Of a stretch of DNA of 11,184 nucleotides, positions 1 to 7,037 are shown piece after piece. Below the pieces are notes generated by a model. That model was not told where the DNA came from and ran no database searches. It saw nothing but the letters and a program-made list of their open reading frames with translations. How positions within the stretch are numbered: position 1 is the first letter of the stretch; each line of letters opens with the position of its first letter. The stretch covers positions 1 through 11,184 of the forward strand of contig USQD01000041.1 of assembly GCA_900556795.1 (NCBI GenBank), written 5' to 3'. Position numbers and translations under genes: made by a program. The stretch is from an uncultured Prevotella sp. (lineage in GTDB: Bacteria; Bacteroidota; Bacteroidia; Bacteroidales; Bacteroidaceae).

Positions 1-8
1 AAAAGGCT

Positions 9-38
9 TCCCTGCTGGGGGCATGCCCCCAGCAGGGA
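9..38 (-). terminator. GC-rich perfect palindrome, probable transcription terminator at the end of the operon
   Basis: A perfect inverted repeat of 30 bases: arm TCCCTGCTGGGGG pairs with its exact complement across a CATG centre. It lies about 70 bases beyond the stop codon of the GH2 gene. Read on the minus strand, the stem is followed by AAGCC and then at least four T, where the window ends. That gives a plausible intrinsic terminator for the leftward operon, though the T-run is five bases away from the stem and cut by the edge. On the plus strand no T-run follows, so a terminator in that direction is less likely. The 70 bases between it and the gene hold nothing I recognise. Confidence 0.55.
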
Positions 39-108
39 GTGGGAATGAAAGTTAAGAACAAGCCTTGACACAGTTTAGTTTACACCCCCACCTTTCTTAG
101 TATCATAT

Positions 109-2577
109 TTATTTCGTATTCAAAACCAGCTTTCTGGCTTTCATCTTTTCACCAGCCACCGAAAGTTCTATCTTTCCCGGCTTATTGCCTGCTCTCAATA
201 TCACGAGGGCGGAACCCTGGAAGAGATTGCGCTGAATGGTCTTCTCCAACTGAGTTTTTCCGATATGAAGCTCATCCGAAGCGATGTTTCCGTTATCCAC
301 CGCCACGATATTCGCATCGCCTTTCACGGTGAAAGTCAACTTGTCGAAAGCCTTGGCATCCTTCATGTTCAGCACTCTTCTGCCCTTCTTATCCACGGCA
401 TAGATGCGAACGTGCATCAGATCCTTACCGTCAGCATGCCAGGTCTCCACATCCGGAACTAGTTTCAGAGCCACAGCCTCACCCGTGGTCTCTATCTGAT
501 GGCGAGCCACCACCTTGCCGTTCTTCTTGGCCACAGCCACCAGAGTGCCTGGAGCATAGGCGATGTTGTCCCACTTGATGCGAGCACGGAGCTTAGGGTC
601 GTTGCTGTTCTTCTTTACACCCAGACTCTTGCCGTTGAGGAAGAGTTCCACCTCGTCGCCATTGGTATAGGTATAGAGCGAAACCTTCTCACCTGCCTCA
701 CGGTTCCAGTTTTCAGAAAGCTTTCCGGCAGAAACATTGATACCATTCCACTGGATGTTGCCACCCGATTTCTCGATAACACCGATGTGAACGGTTGGCT
801 CGTCAGTAAACATGCTCTTCACGAAATAAGCATCTGGCTTTGGCTGAAGAGAAAGGTCGAACACACCCTGATTCCAACCCTTGACTGGCCATCCCATGCT
901 CTCGCCCAGGTAATCGATGGCGCCCCAATAGGCAAGACCAATCACCTTGTCACGGTCCATCTCGTAGAAGTTAGGTCCCATGGCAGCCACACTTGCCTCA
1001 CTCTGATAGAAGGTTTTCTCCGGATAGCGCTTGCTGTCACCAGGGAAGTACATGTAACGGTAGTTATATGAATTCACCTCAGTCTCTATTGCCAGGTCGG
1101 CTGGGATGGAATCCGTCTCCAGGTTGCGGTAACGGGGATGCATCGCCACGGTGGTGAGTCGGGTATCATCATAACGGTGCAGCAATTCCTTCTGGAGTTT
1201 ATAAACCGTCACGCCCCAATCATTAAAAGGCAGGTTGCTGTATTGCTGCAATTCATTACCCAGACTCCAGAGAATGACCGACGGATGATTTCTGTCTCGC
1301 TTCACCCACTCCGGAATATCCTTCTGCCAGAGGCTCTCCCATTCCACTCTGCCTCCGGCATACTGGGTGAGCCACTTATCATAAAGTTCATCCACCACCA
1401 AGATGCCATACTTATCGCAGAGTTTCAGAAAGTCCTCACTATAGGGATTATGAGAGGTTCGGATATGGTTCATTCCAAATTCTTTCATCAGTTTCAGTCG
1501 CTTCTCTATGGCACGCGGATAAGCAGCAGCACCCAAGGCACCGAGGGTATGATGATTGGCATACCCCTTCAGCAAGACCTTCTTGCCATTCACGAGCAAG
1601 CCCTTCTCCGGATTCATTTCGATGGTACGCACACCAAACGGCTCCTTAATCTGATCGGCGATGTTGCCCTCACTGTCATAAAGCGTCACCTCGGCAGTAT
1701 ATAAATAAGGTGAATCCGGCGACCACAACTTGGCATTTTCCAAAGAGATGCCTGGCAATTCATACTCTCTGTCTCTCCATTTGGCATTGAAATAGATGTC
1801 GTTCTTCTGCTCAGCCACCACCTTGCCATCGGCATCAAGAATACGAACACCCACCGGCATCTTGGCAGTGCTCTGTCCCTTAGCCACCTTCTGCTGGTTG
1901 ATGATTTCCGCCTTGATTTTCACCTCCTTGTTGTCCTGTGTACGGATAAAGAGCGGATGGCGAGGGAAGAACAGATCCTTATTGGTAACAATAAGATTGA
2001 CATCACGATAGAGACCGGCGCCCGTAAACCAGCGGGAGTTGCTTGGATTTTGCGTATCTGCCTTGACTGCGATTTCATTAGGCTGTCCCCATTTCAAGAG
2101 TTTGCTCAAATCGATATCGAAGCCCAGGTATCCATAGGCTGTGCCACCGATTCGCTGACCGTTCAGATAGACATCTCCTACCAGCATGATGCCCTGGAAG
2201 TCGAGCACGATGCGCTTTCCCTTCCATTCATCCTTGGGAGTGAGTTCATAGCGATACCAGCCGATGCCCATCTCCTTGAATCCACGGGAACTCAATCGGC
2301 TGCGCACATTGCTGCCCGCATCGCTGTTATCCGGGCGCTCGCTGGCATCCGGAGCCACCCAATCCTGTCCTATCAGGAAATCATGTGGCAGATTCACCAC
2401 ATCATCCCCGCTCTGAGTAGTTTTCAACTCAGAGATATTCTTCACATCACCGCGATGGAACTGCCATCCCTGGTTGATACTGATAGTATCGCGCACCGCA
2501 GCCTCAGCCGAAAGGGTTCCCATCAAAGGCAAACCGCCCAGCAGCAACGAGGCGAAAAGTATTGTCTTTTTATTCAT
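109..2577 (-). CDS. GH2 family exo-glycosidase, probable beta-galactosidase, secreted
   Basis: An 822-residue glycoside hydrolase of family GH2, predicted to remove beta-linked terminal sugars, most likely galactose from rhamnogalacturonan-I side chains; beta-glucuronidase or arabinopyranosidase activity is not excluded. I take the ATG at 2577: it begins a good signal peptide (MNKKTILFASLLLGGLPL, cleaved near SAEA), while an in-frame TTG 33 bases upstream adds a non-signal-like extension. Domains: sugar-binding jelly roll about 28-200 (LPHDF at 63-67, RWFTGAGLYRDV at 182-193), Ig-like sandwich about 210-320, TIM barrel about 322-595, then two C-terminal beta domains about 600-822, the first DUF4982-like. 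The acid/base is Glu442 in WSLGNE; the probable nucleophile is Glu527 in YQSEASV. KGYANHH at 337-343 and YWGAIDYLGES at 550-560 are family signatures. No lipobox Cys, so probably periplasmic. It is the last gene of the operon. Family call is sure; substrate is inferred. Confidence 0.93.
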   Translation of the reverse strand: MNKKTILFASLLLGGLPLMGTLSAEAAVRDTISINQGWQFHRGDVKNISELKTTQSGDDVVNLPHDFLIGQDWVAPDASERPDNSDAGSNVRSRLSSRGFKEMGIGWYRYELTPKDEWKGKRIVLDFQGIMLVGDVYLNGQRIGGTAYGYLGFDIDLSKLLKWGQPNEIAVKADTQNPSNSRWFTGAGLYRDVNLIVTNKDLFFPRHPLFIRTQDNKEVKIKAEIINQQKVAKGQSTAKMPVGVRILDADGKVVAEQKNDIYFNAKWRDREYELPGISLENAKLWSPDSPYLYTAEVTLYDSEGNIADQIKEPFGVRTIEMNPEKGLLVNGKKVLLKGYANHHTLGALGAAAYPRAIEKRLKLMKEFGMNHIRTSHNPYSEDFLKLCDKYGILVVDELYDKWLTQYAGGRVEWESLWQKDIPEWVKRDRNHPSVILWSLGNELQQYSNLPFNDWGVTVYKLQKELLHRYDDTRLTTVAMHPRYRNLETDSIPADLAIETEVNSYNYRYMYFPGDSKRYPEKTFYQSEASVAAMGPNFYEMDRDKVIGLAYWGAIDYLGESMGWPVKGWNQGVFDLSLQPKPDAYFVKSMFTDEPTVHIGVIEKSGGNIQWNGINVSAGKLSENWNREAGEKVSLYTYTNGDEVELFLNGKSLGVKKNSNDPKLRARIKWDNIAYAPGTLVAVAKKNGKVVARHQIETTGEAVALKLVPDVETWHADGKDLMHVRIYAVDKKGRRVLNMKDAKAFDKLTFTVKGDANIVAVDNGNIASDELHIGKTQLEKTIQRNLFQGSALVILRAGNKPGKIELSVAGEKMKARKLVLNTK

Positions 2578-2626
2578 TCCAAATTCATTTAATATGAGAT
2601 TTTGAAGCAAAAGAACTAATCATAAA

Positions 2627-2654
2627 GTTCAATGTTCAAAGCTCAAAGTTCAAT
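2627..2654. repeat. Degenerate heptamer tandem repeat between the esterase and GH2 genes
   Basis: Four consecutive 7-base units on the plus strand: GTTCAAT, GTTCAAA, GCTCAAA, GTTCAAT, with a decayed fifth (GTTTTAT) running on toward the esterase stop. It fills much of the 87-base gap, one of the two widest in the operon. It has no dyad symmetry that suggests a terminator. Its period matches the array at 8705-8732 although the unit sequence differs. Confidence 0.7.
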
Positions 2655-2664
2655 GTTTTATGTA

Positions 2665-3921
2665 TTAATTCCCGTCTGGCTTGGTTACATCCTGGTTCAC
2701 GGATGGATACCATACGAATTGATTGAAATCATCTGGCTGCACAGGATTGAAGTCCTTCCAATCTGCACGGAGATACTTCACGATAGGCAGATTGAGCTGC
2801 TTCATACCCATCACCACCATCTTAGCCACCTCGTAGGCACCGTATGGATTGAAGTGGGTATTATCCTCCAAAGCCTTAGGCTGGTTTGGATAAGTATTTG
2901 CCGGATAGTGAACCAACGACTTCTTACTGTTCTCGTAACCCAAAGTCTCGAAGAAAGTGCGGGTCATATCGTGAAGTTCGATCACAGGCACGCCCTCTCG
3001 TTTCGCCACAGCTCGCATGGCATCAGGATAATCGCCATGAGTTTCCTGAATCTTGCTATGGGTAGCATCGTCAAAACGGCGGCGCTGGGTAGGAGTTACG
3101 AAGATGATGTTGCCACCCTTCTTGCGTACCTCGTCGATGAATTTCTTCAGGTTGTAAGAGAAATTATACCAGGCACCACTGCCCGCCGACTTCTCCTTCT
3201 GATCGTTATGACCGAACTCACAAATCACGTAGTCGCCCTTCTTCATCATCGCCAGCACCTTGTCCAGACGGTTGGAGGCAAGGAAGGAACCTGCTGTCAA
3301 TCCGCTCTCGGCATGGTTTGATATAGCCACCTCCGGACCAAACCAGCGTGTAACCATCTGTCCCCATGAAGCGTATGGCTCCGTAAACTGGTCAACTACC
3401 GTAGAGTTGCCGCAAAGGAAAACGGTGGTGGTTTCGGCAGGAGCCGGTTCCACCTTGATGCTCTTTACTGCTGGGGCTGCACCCGTAAACTCCAGAGTCA
3501 ACTTCTCGTCCCAGGTAAAGTAATCCTTCTCGCGAGGCTTGATCTTTACGTTCATCTTCGCATTGATATAAGGGCTGCGCTTGTTCACGATGAAGGAGTA
3601 AGTTTTGAACTCGCCTTTCCTGGTGCTCACCTCATCAAGCATCAAACGACGGTTCTCAGCACGAACCACAGTCTTGCCCGCTTTCTTCTTAGAACCGAGC
3701 ACCACGGTCACCTTATAGTTGCCATCCGCCACCTTCACGGAATAGAAGAAAGGCGCATTGCTCTTTGCCTTTGGAGCAGCCAAGATGTCATATCCCTGAC
3801 CCTTCTCAGCAGAATAGACAGGCTGCGCCTTCAACATATCAATATCAAAAGTCTGGGCATTGGCGGCTACCGTAGAAGCCAGTGCCAACAGACTAGCAAA
3901 TAAAAAAAATCTTGCTTTCAT
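2665..3921 (-). CDS. Rhamnogalacturonan acetylesterase (SGNH hydrolase, CE12-like) with N-terminal beta domain
   Basis: A 418-residue secreted esterase predicted to remove acetyl groups from the GalA residues of rhamnogalacturonan. Signal peptide about 1-22 (MKARFFLFASLLALASTVAANA). Residues about 24-150 form a beta-rich domain with a carbohydrate-module look (GNYKVTVVLGS at 67-77, LTLEFTGA at 141-148), as in other bacterial CE12 proteins. The SGNH domain follows at about 164-385: block I is GNST (171-174, nucleophile Ser173; the usual Asp is Asn here), block II glycine in SGLTAG (206-211), block III GHND (237-240), block V DNTH with Asp353 and His356. All catalytic residues are present. A C-terminal tail of about 35 residues follows, rich in Trp, Phe, Asp and Pro. 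The ATG start is supported by the signal peptide. It lies 34 bases after the DUF4450-like gene and 87 bases before GH2. Its architecture differs from the tandem esterase of the same operon, so it may act on a different acetyl position (inference). Confidence 0.92.
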   Translation of the reverse strand: MKARFFLFASLLALASTVAANAQTFDIDMLKAQPVYSAEKGQGYDILAAPKAKSNAPFFYSVKVADGNYKVTVVLGSKKKAGKTVVRAENRRLMLDEVSTRKGEFKTYSFIVNKRSPYINAKMNVKIKPREKDYFTWDEKLTLEFTGAAPAVKSIKVEPAPAETTTVFLCGNSTVVDQFTEPYASWGQMVTRWFGPEVAISNHAESGLTAGSFLASNRLDKVLAMMKKGDYVICEFGHNDQKEKSAGSGAWYNFSYNLKKFIDEVRKKGGNIIFVTPTQRRRFDDATHSKIQETHGDYPDAMRAVAKREGVPVIELHDMTRTFFETLGYENSKKSLVHYPANTYPNQPKALEDNTHFNPYGAYEVAKMVVMGMKQLNLPIVKYLRADWKDFNPVQPDDFNQFVWYPSVNQDVTKPDGN

Positions 3922-3955
3922 ATTGTTTATTTCATTTAGTTTCTATAATTCTTGT

Positions 3956-6900
3956 CTATTTCTGCAAGGTAATACCCATCAATCCAATAACCACCTCATT
4001 ACTGAGCGCCCTCAAAATTAAACGCTTCAGTTTCTTCTTTCCGTCTAACGGCATATCTAGCAAAATAGCCGCTCCACCATCTACCTCAGCCACAGCTTTT
4101 TTGAATCTCGGCACATCTGCCATGTTTCTGTTGACTTCCAGATGAAGATCACGGAAGAGATGACGACTCACCTTGCCCGATGCCAGACCTAGGCGATAAG
4201 GACGAAGTTCCGGCTGCGGGAAGGCAGTGGCATTCTCCAGGAAATCCTGCTCTATCGGGCACCAGTTGACAGGTGGAGTCAGCATCAGTTCATTCCTGGT
4301 TCCATCAGCATATTCTACTCTTATCACCGCATTTTCTATAGCATACTGCATCGGGTTGGTAGAACCCGCCATCAGGAGATAAGCATGAGAAGCCTTACCC
4401 TTCAACATGACGGAGATGCTATCCGGATAGTTGTCCCAAAGAGATGTATAGGCGATGTTCTTGCCTTCCTTGGGAGAGCGGAACGGCAAATCGCCATCCA
4501 CCTGCGCCATGAACTCGCCATCTTGGATAAGACTTCTGAACTTCGTATCATCGATGTTTGCCGTCTTCTTGGTAGAACACCAGTCGCCGATGCCCTGGGT
4601 TGGCACACAGAGTGTAGTATATGGCGAACGAGGCGAGAGATACTGATTCTTGAAGATATCGCTCACGTTTGCATTAAACACCTTGTCCATGTTCACCTTT
4701 CGGCACTCCTTCGGGTTTACTTCGGCAAAGTCGTTGCCCACGCCCTTGATAGAAGCCCAGGCATCCACAGCTTGCTCAGCAATGCTTTCTGCCAATGGAT
4801 ATTTTCCAACCATATCCTTTTCATCTTTCATATCCCTTTCTTCCTTTGGCAGGATGGTTGGCATCTCGATATGCTGCACCTTATCTGTAGAGAAAGCAGT
4901 ATCCTTATACTTGCCGCCTCCCAGGTTCTGGCGAATCACCAGTTTCAAAGGTCGCTTGAAGTTCTGGGTAACATCGAACACATCCTTTCCGTTTACCCGC
5001 TTAAATGCATAGTCTAGATAAGGCGTATGCACCGAGGCACTATCCCAAGCGGCAGGAAATCCCGGACGGAGGATACACTCACCCTCCAAAGCGTTAGGTG
5101 TGATACCATACAAGCCTTGGATAAGGGCACGGGACGAGATGCCGGTAACATCGGCAAAATCACGATAGCCTTCACCTGTGGCAACATCCATCTTCGATAA
5201 CTGTCCGAAGTTGGCAGGACTGCTGCCAAGATACATGAAGTCGAGAATATTTGCCTTCAGCAACTGATAAGCCTCTTCCGTTCTCCCCGCCTGGTAGTAA
5301 GCCAGAACTGTATGCATCACTTCAGCCATCGCCACATTGTTGATGCTCCATTCGTAAGGAGCCCAGTCAGAAGTGCTCAGGGTCTGATATTCCACCTTAT
5401 TATATATATAAGGGATGTGCGGAATATGCCGGTCGATATATCTGGTTGCCCGATAGTTCTGTTCAGGAGTTCCTGCTCCACAATCTATCGGGGTATAGAT
5501 GCTCCAGAGAGCCGCATCCCGATGCACACGTTTCAATCCCATAAAGTCCTGATATTCCGCCCAATGTCCAGCATCCTTCAGCCATAATCTTTCGTTCATG
5601 GCTTTCAGAATCCTATCAGCTTCCTCTTGATAAGGTTGCGGATTCTCACCGATGATTCCGGCGATGCGAGCTGCCAGAAGATTAGCCCGATAGTTATAGG
5701 CGGAAGAATGGGTCACGGCACCGCTGTTGTATTGCAGGGCATCGCTCGCCCAGATACAGCAATAGGCATCATAAAGGCCATCATTGTCGGGATCCCAAGC
5801 CTGCTTTTCCCAAGCCAGATGACTCTTGATGACAGGCCACATCTTGCGCATATACGTGGTATCGGCATCAAACTGGAAGTGCCAAAGCAATTCATCTATA
5901 TAAACCAGGTTCATGTCGTAATGATGGAACTGATGATTTTTCTCCGGATTCCTGCAGATATAGCCGTTACTATACATAGGAGTACCCCATTTGTAGGTAC
6001 CGCGAGCCTGATTGTTCTTCGCGTCCATGAGATGCGGTTCGGTAACAGGCACATCGGTTACCTGACTCTTGGCATACGCATCGAAGTGGATACGCTGGCG
6101 GTCTTGCATACCGAGGAAATCGCCCATATAGGCACCTCTCCACCCAGGCAGCGACATGCGCCAGCCCACAGCCCCATGCTGCCACACCTTACCGTCCCAA
6201 GCTCCATCAGCAGCCATTACCAAAGCTCCTCCTACCGTATTGATATAGGCATCAGGAGTCTTGAAAACCACGGAAGAAGCCAGCTTGTTTCTCCACGTCT
6301 CAGCAGCATCAAAGAGTGGTTGCATCTGGGCATTCTCTGCCGTAGAAAGGCGATTTGCTCCATCTACAGAGGAATAGAAGATTTGCTCCGAAGAGGAGGA
6401 AGAATGAGAAAAACGAGACAAACGCGATGAACGAGCAGCAGGAAAAGATTTCGATACCGAACCCAGAACTGCCGTCTGCGATGCTGCAGGCTCAAAGGTT
6501 CCCGGCTTCAAGAAGCTTCCGATGTCGCCCGAACGTGTAGGTTTAGGCACAGCGGTTTCGCTCTGAATCGCCTCTACTTTCATTTTTTCTGCCCCGAATC
6601 CACGAGCCGTAAAACGCCAAATGGCGCCTTCCGCATCGTGGAAAGCCAAGAGAGAAACTATCAACTCCCCCATATCCCATCGCTTGTCTTTCAAAAGATA
6701 GTCACGACGTCCTGCTTCATAACTCGCCTTGCAATATTCAGCTTCATCAAGCCACATCGTCTGTCTCCCATCCGAAATCCGGAATCGGATATTACCCGTC
6801 TGGTTTTTCTTGTAAGTAGCAAAGATAGGACGGTCGCTGGTCTCCACTCGCCATTCTGCCGTACTCCCATAAAGAGCACGAGTATAGCGATTGTTACCAT

Positions 6901-7015
6901 TCACGCAAACAAAGGCATTGCCTTCCGGATAATAGGAGGATTGACGGACAACCTCCGCAGAAACCATCGGCAAAACCATGTTCACCATCAATCCCAAGAT
7001 TGCTATTTGCTTCAT
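3956..7015 (-). CDS. DUF4450-like large secreted protein, candidate (alpha/alpha)6-barrel glycosidase
   Basis: A 1019-residue protein with a Sec signal peptide (about 1-20, ending VSA). The start of the mature protein (EGNAFVCVNGNNRYTRALYG, 31-50) matches what I remember as Pfam DUF4450; I could not search this. Residues about 250-670 look like a six-hairpin helical barrel of the GH78/GH95/GH116 kind: WPVIKSHLAWEKQAWDPDNDGLYDAY (393-418, with acidic Asp408, 410, 412, 416), YEWSINNVAMAEVMHTVLAYYQAGRTEEA (554-582), and ADVTGISSRALIQGLYGITP (621-640) leading into a C-terminal beta sandwich. Asp412, Asp416 and Glu555 are possible acid residues, but this is a guess. Two low-complexity linkers with DNA repeats occur at 195-209 and 726-735. 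After the second, residues 740-1019 form a further domain I do not recognise. The operon context suggests a step in rhamnogalacturonan-I breakdown. No function is claimed. Confidence 0.85.
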   Translation of the reverse strand: MKQIAILGLMVNMVLPMVSAEVVRQSSYYPEGNAFVCVNGNNRYTRALYGSTAEWRVETSDRPIFATYKKNQTGNIRFRISDGRQTMWLDEAEYCKASYEAGRRDYLLKDKRWDMGELIVSLLAFHDAEGAIWRFTARGFGAEKMKVEAIQSETAVPKPTRSGDIGSFLKPGTFEPAASQTAVLGSVSKSFPAARSSRLSRFSHSSSSSEQIFYSSVDGANRLSTAENAQMQPLFDAAETWRNKLASSVVFKTPDAYINTVGGALVMAADGAWDGKVWQHGAVGWRMSLPGWRGAYMGDFLGMQDRQRIHFDAYAKSQVTDVPVTEPHLMDAKNNQARGTYKWGTPMYSNGYICRNPEKNHQFHHYDMNLVYIDELLWHFQFDADTTYMRKMWPVIKSHLAWEKQAWDPDNDGLYDAYCCIWASDALQYNSGAVTHSSAYNYRANLLAARIAGIIGENPQPYQEEADRILKAMNERLWLKDAGHWAEYQDFMGLKRVHRDAALWSIYTPIDCGAGTPEQNYRATRYIDRHIPHIPYIYNKVEYQTLSTSDWAPYEWSINNVAMAEVMHTVLAYYQAGRTEEAYQLLKANILDFMYLGSSPANFGQLSKMDVATGEGYRDFADVTGISSRALIQGLYGITPNALEGECILRPGFPAAWDSASVHTPYLDYAFKRVNGKDVFDVTQNFKRPLKLVIRQNLGGGKYKDTAFSTDKVQHIEMPTILPKEERDMKDEKDMVGKYPLAESIAEQAVDAWASIKGVGNDFAEVNPKECRKVNMDKVFNANVSDIFKNQYLSPRSPYTTLCVPTQGIGDWCSTKKTANIDDTKFRSLIQDGEFMAQVDGDLPFRSPKEGKNIAYTSLWDNYPDSISVMLKGKASHAYLLMAGSTNPMQYAIENAVIRVEYADGTRNELMLTPPVNWCPIEQDFLENATAFPQPELRPYRLGLASGKVSRHLFRDLHLEVNRNMADVPRFKKAVAEVDGGAAILLDMPLDGKKKLKRLILRALSNEVVIGLMGITLQK
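4811..4840 (-). repeat. In-frame imperfect repeat in the linker of the DUF4450-like gene
   Basis: On the coding strand the 12-base units GAAAGGGATATG and GAAAAGGATATG (11 of 12 identical) are separated by AAAGAT, giving an 18-base period. They encode ERDM-KD-EKDM at residues 726-735, a charged stretch between the barrel part and the C-terminal domain. It looks like a slippage-born linker inside a coding region. Confidence 0.6.
6389..6433 (-). repeat. In-frame 9-base repeat encoding Ser-rich tripeptides in the DUF4450-like gene
   Basis: Five degenerate 9-base units on the coding strand encode RSS, RLS, RFS, HSS, SSS at residues 195-209. The stretch separates the N-terminal domain from the helical barrel, in a region otherwise poor in recognisable structure (about 160-220). 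The reading frame is kept, so it probably acts as a flexible linker rather than a disruption. Confidence 0.6.
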
Positions 7016-7037
7016 ATTATTTTTTATTTAACTTGAA

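Noticed and set aside
3..66. Inverted repeat AAGGCTT (3-9) and AAGCCTT (60-66) around the palindrome
   Set aside because: Seven bases over this distance can easily arise by chance, and no mobile-element features accompany it.
2578..2610. In-frame upstream TTG start for the GH2 gene, adding 11 residues
   Set aside because: The extension would put a non-signal-like stretch in front of a good signal peptide that begins at the ATG at 2577.
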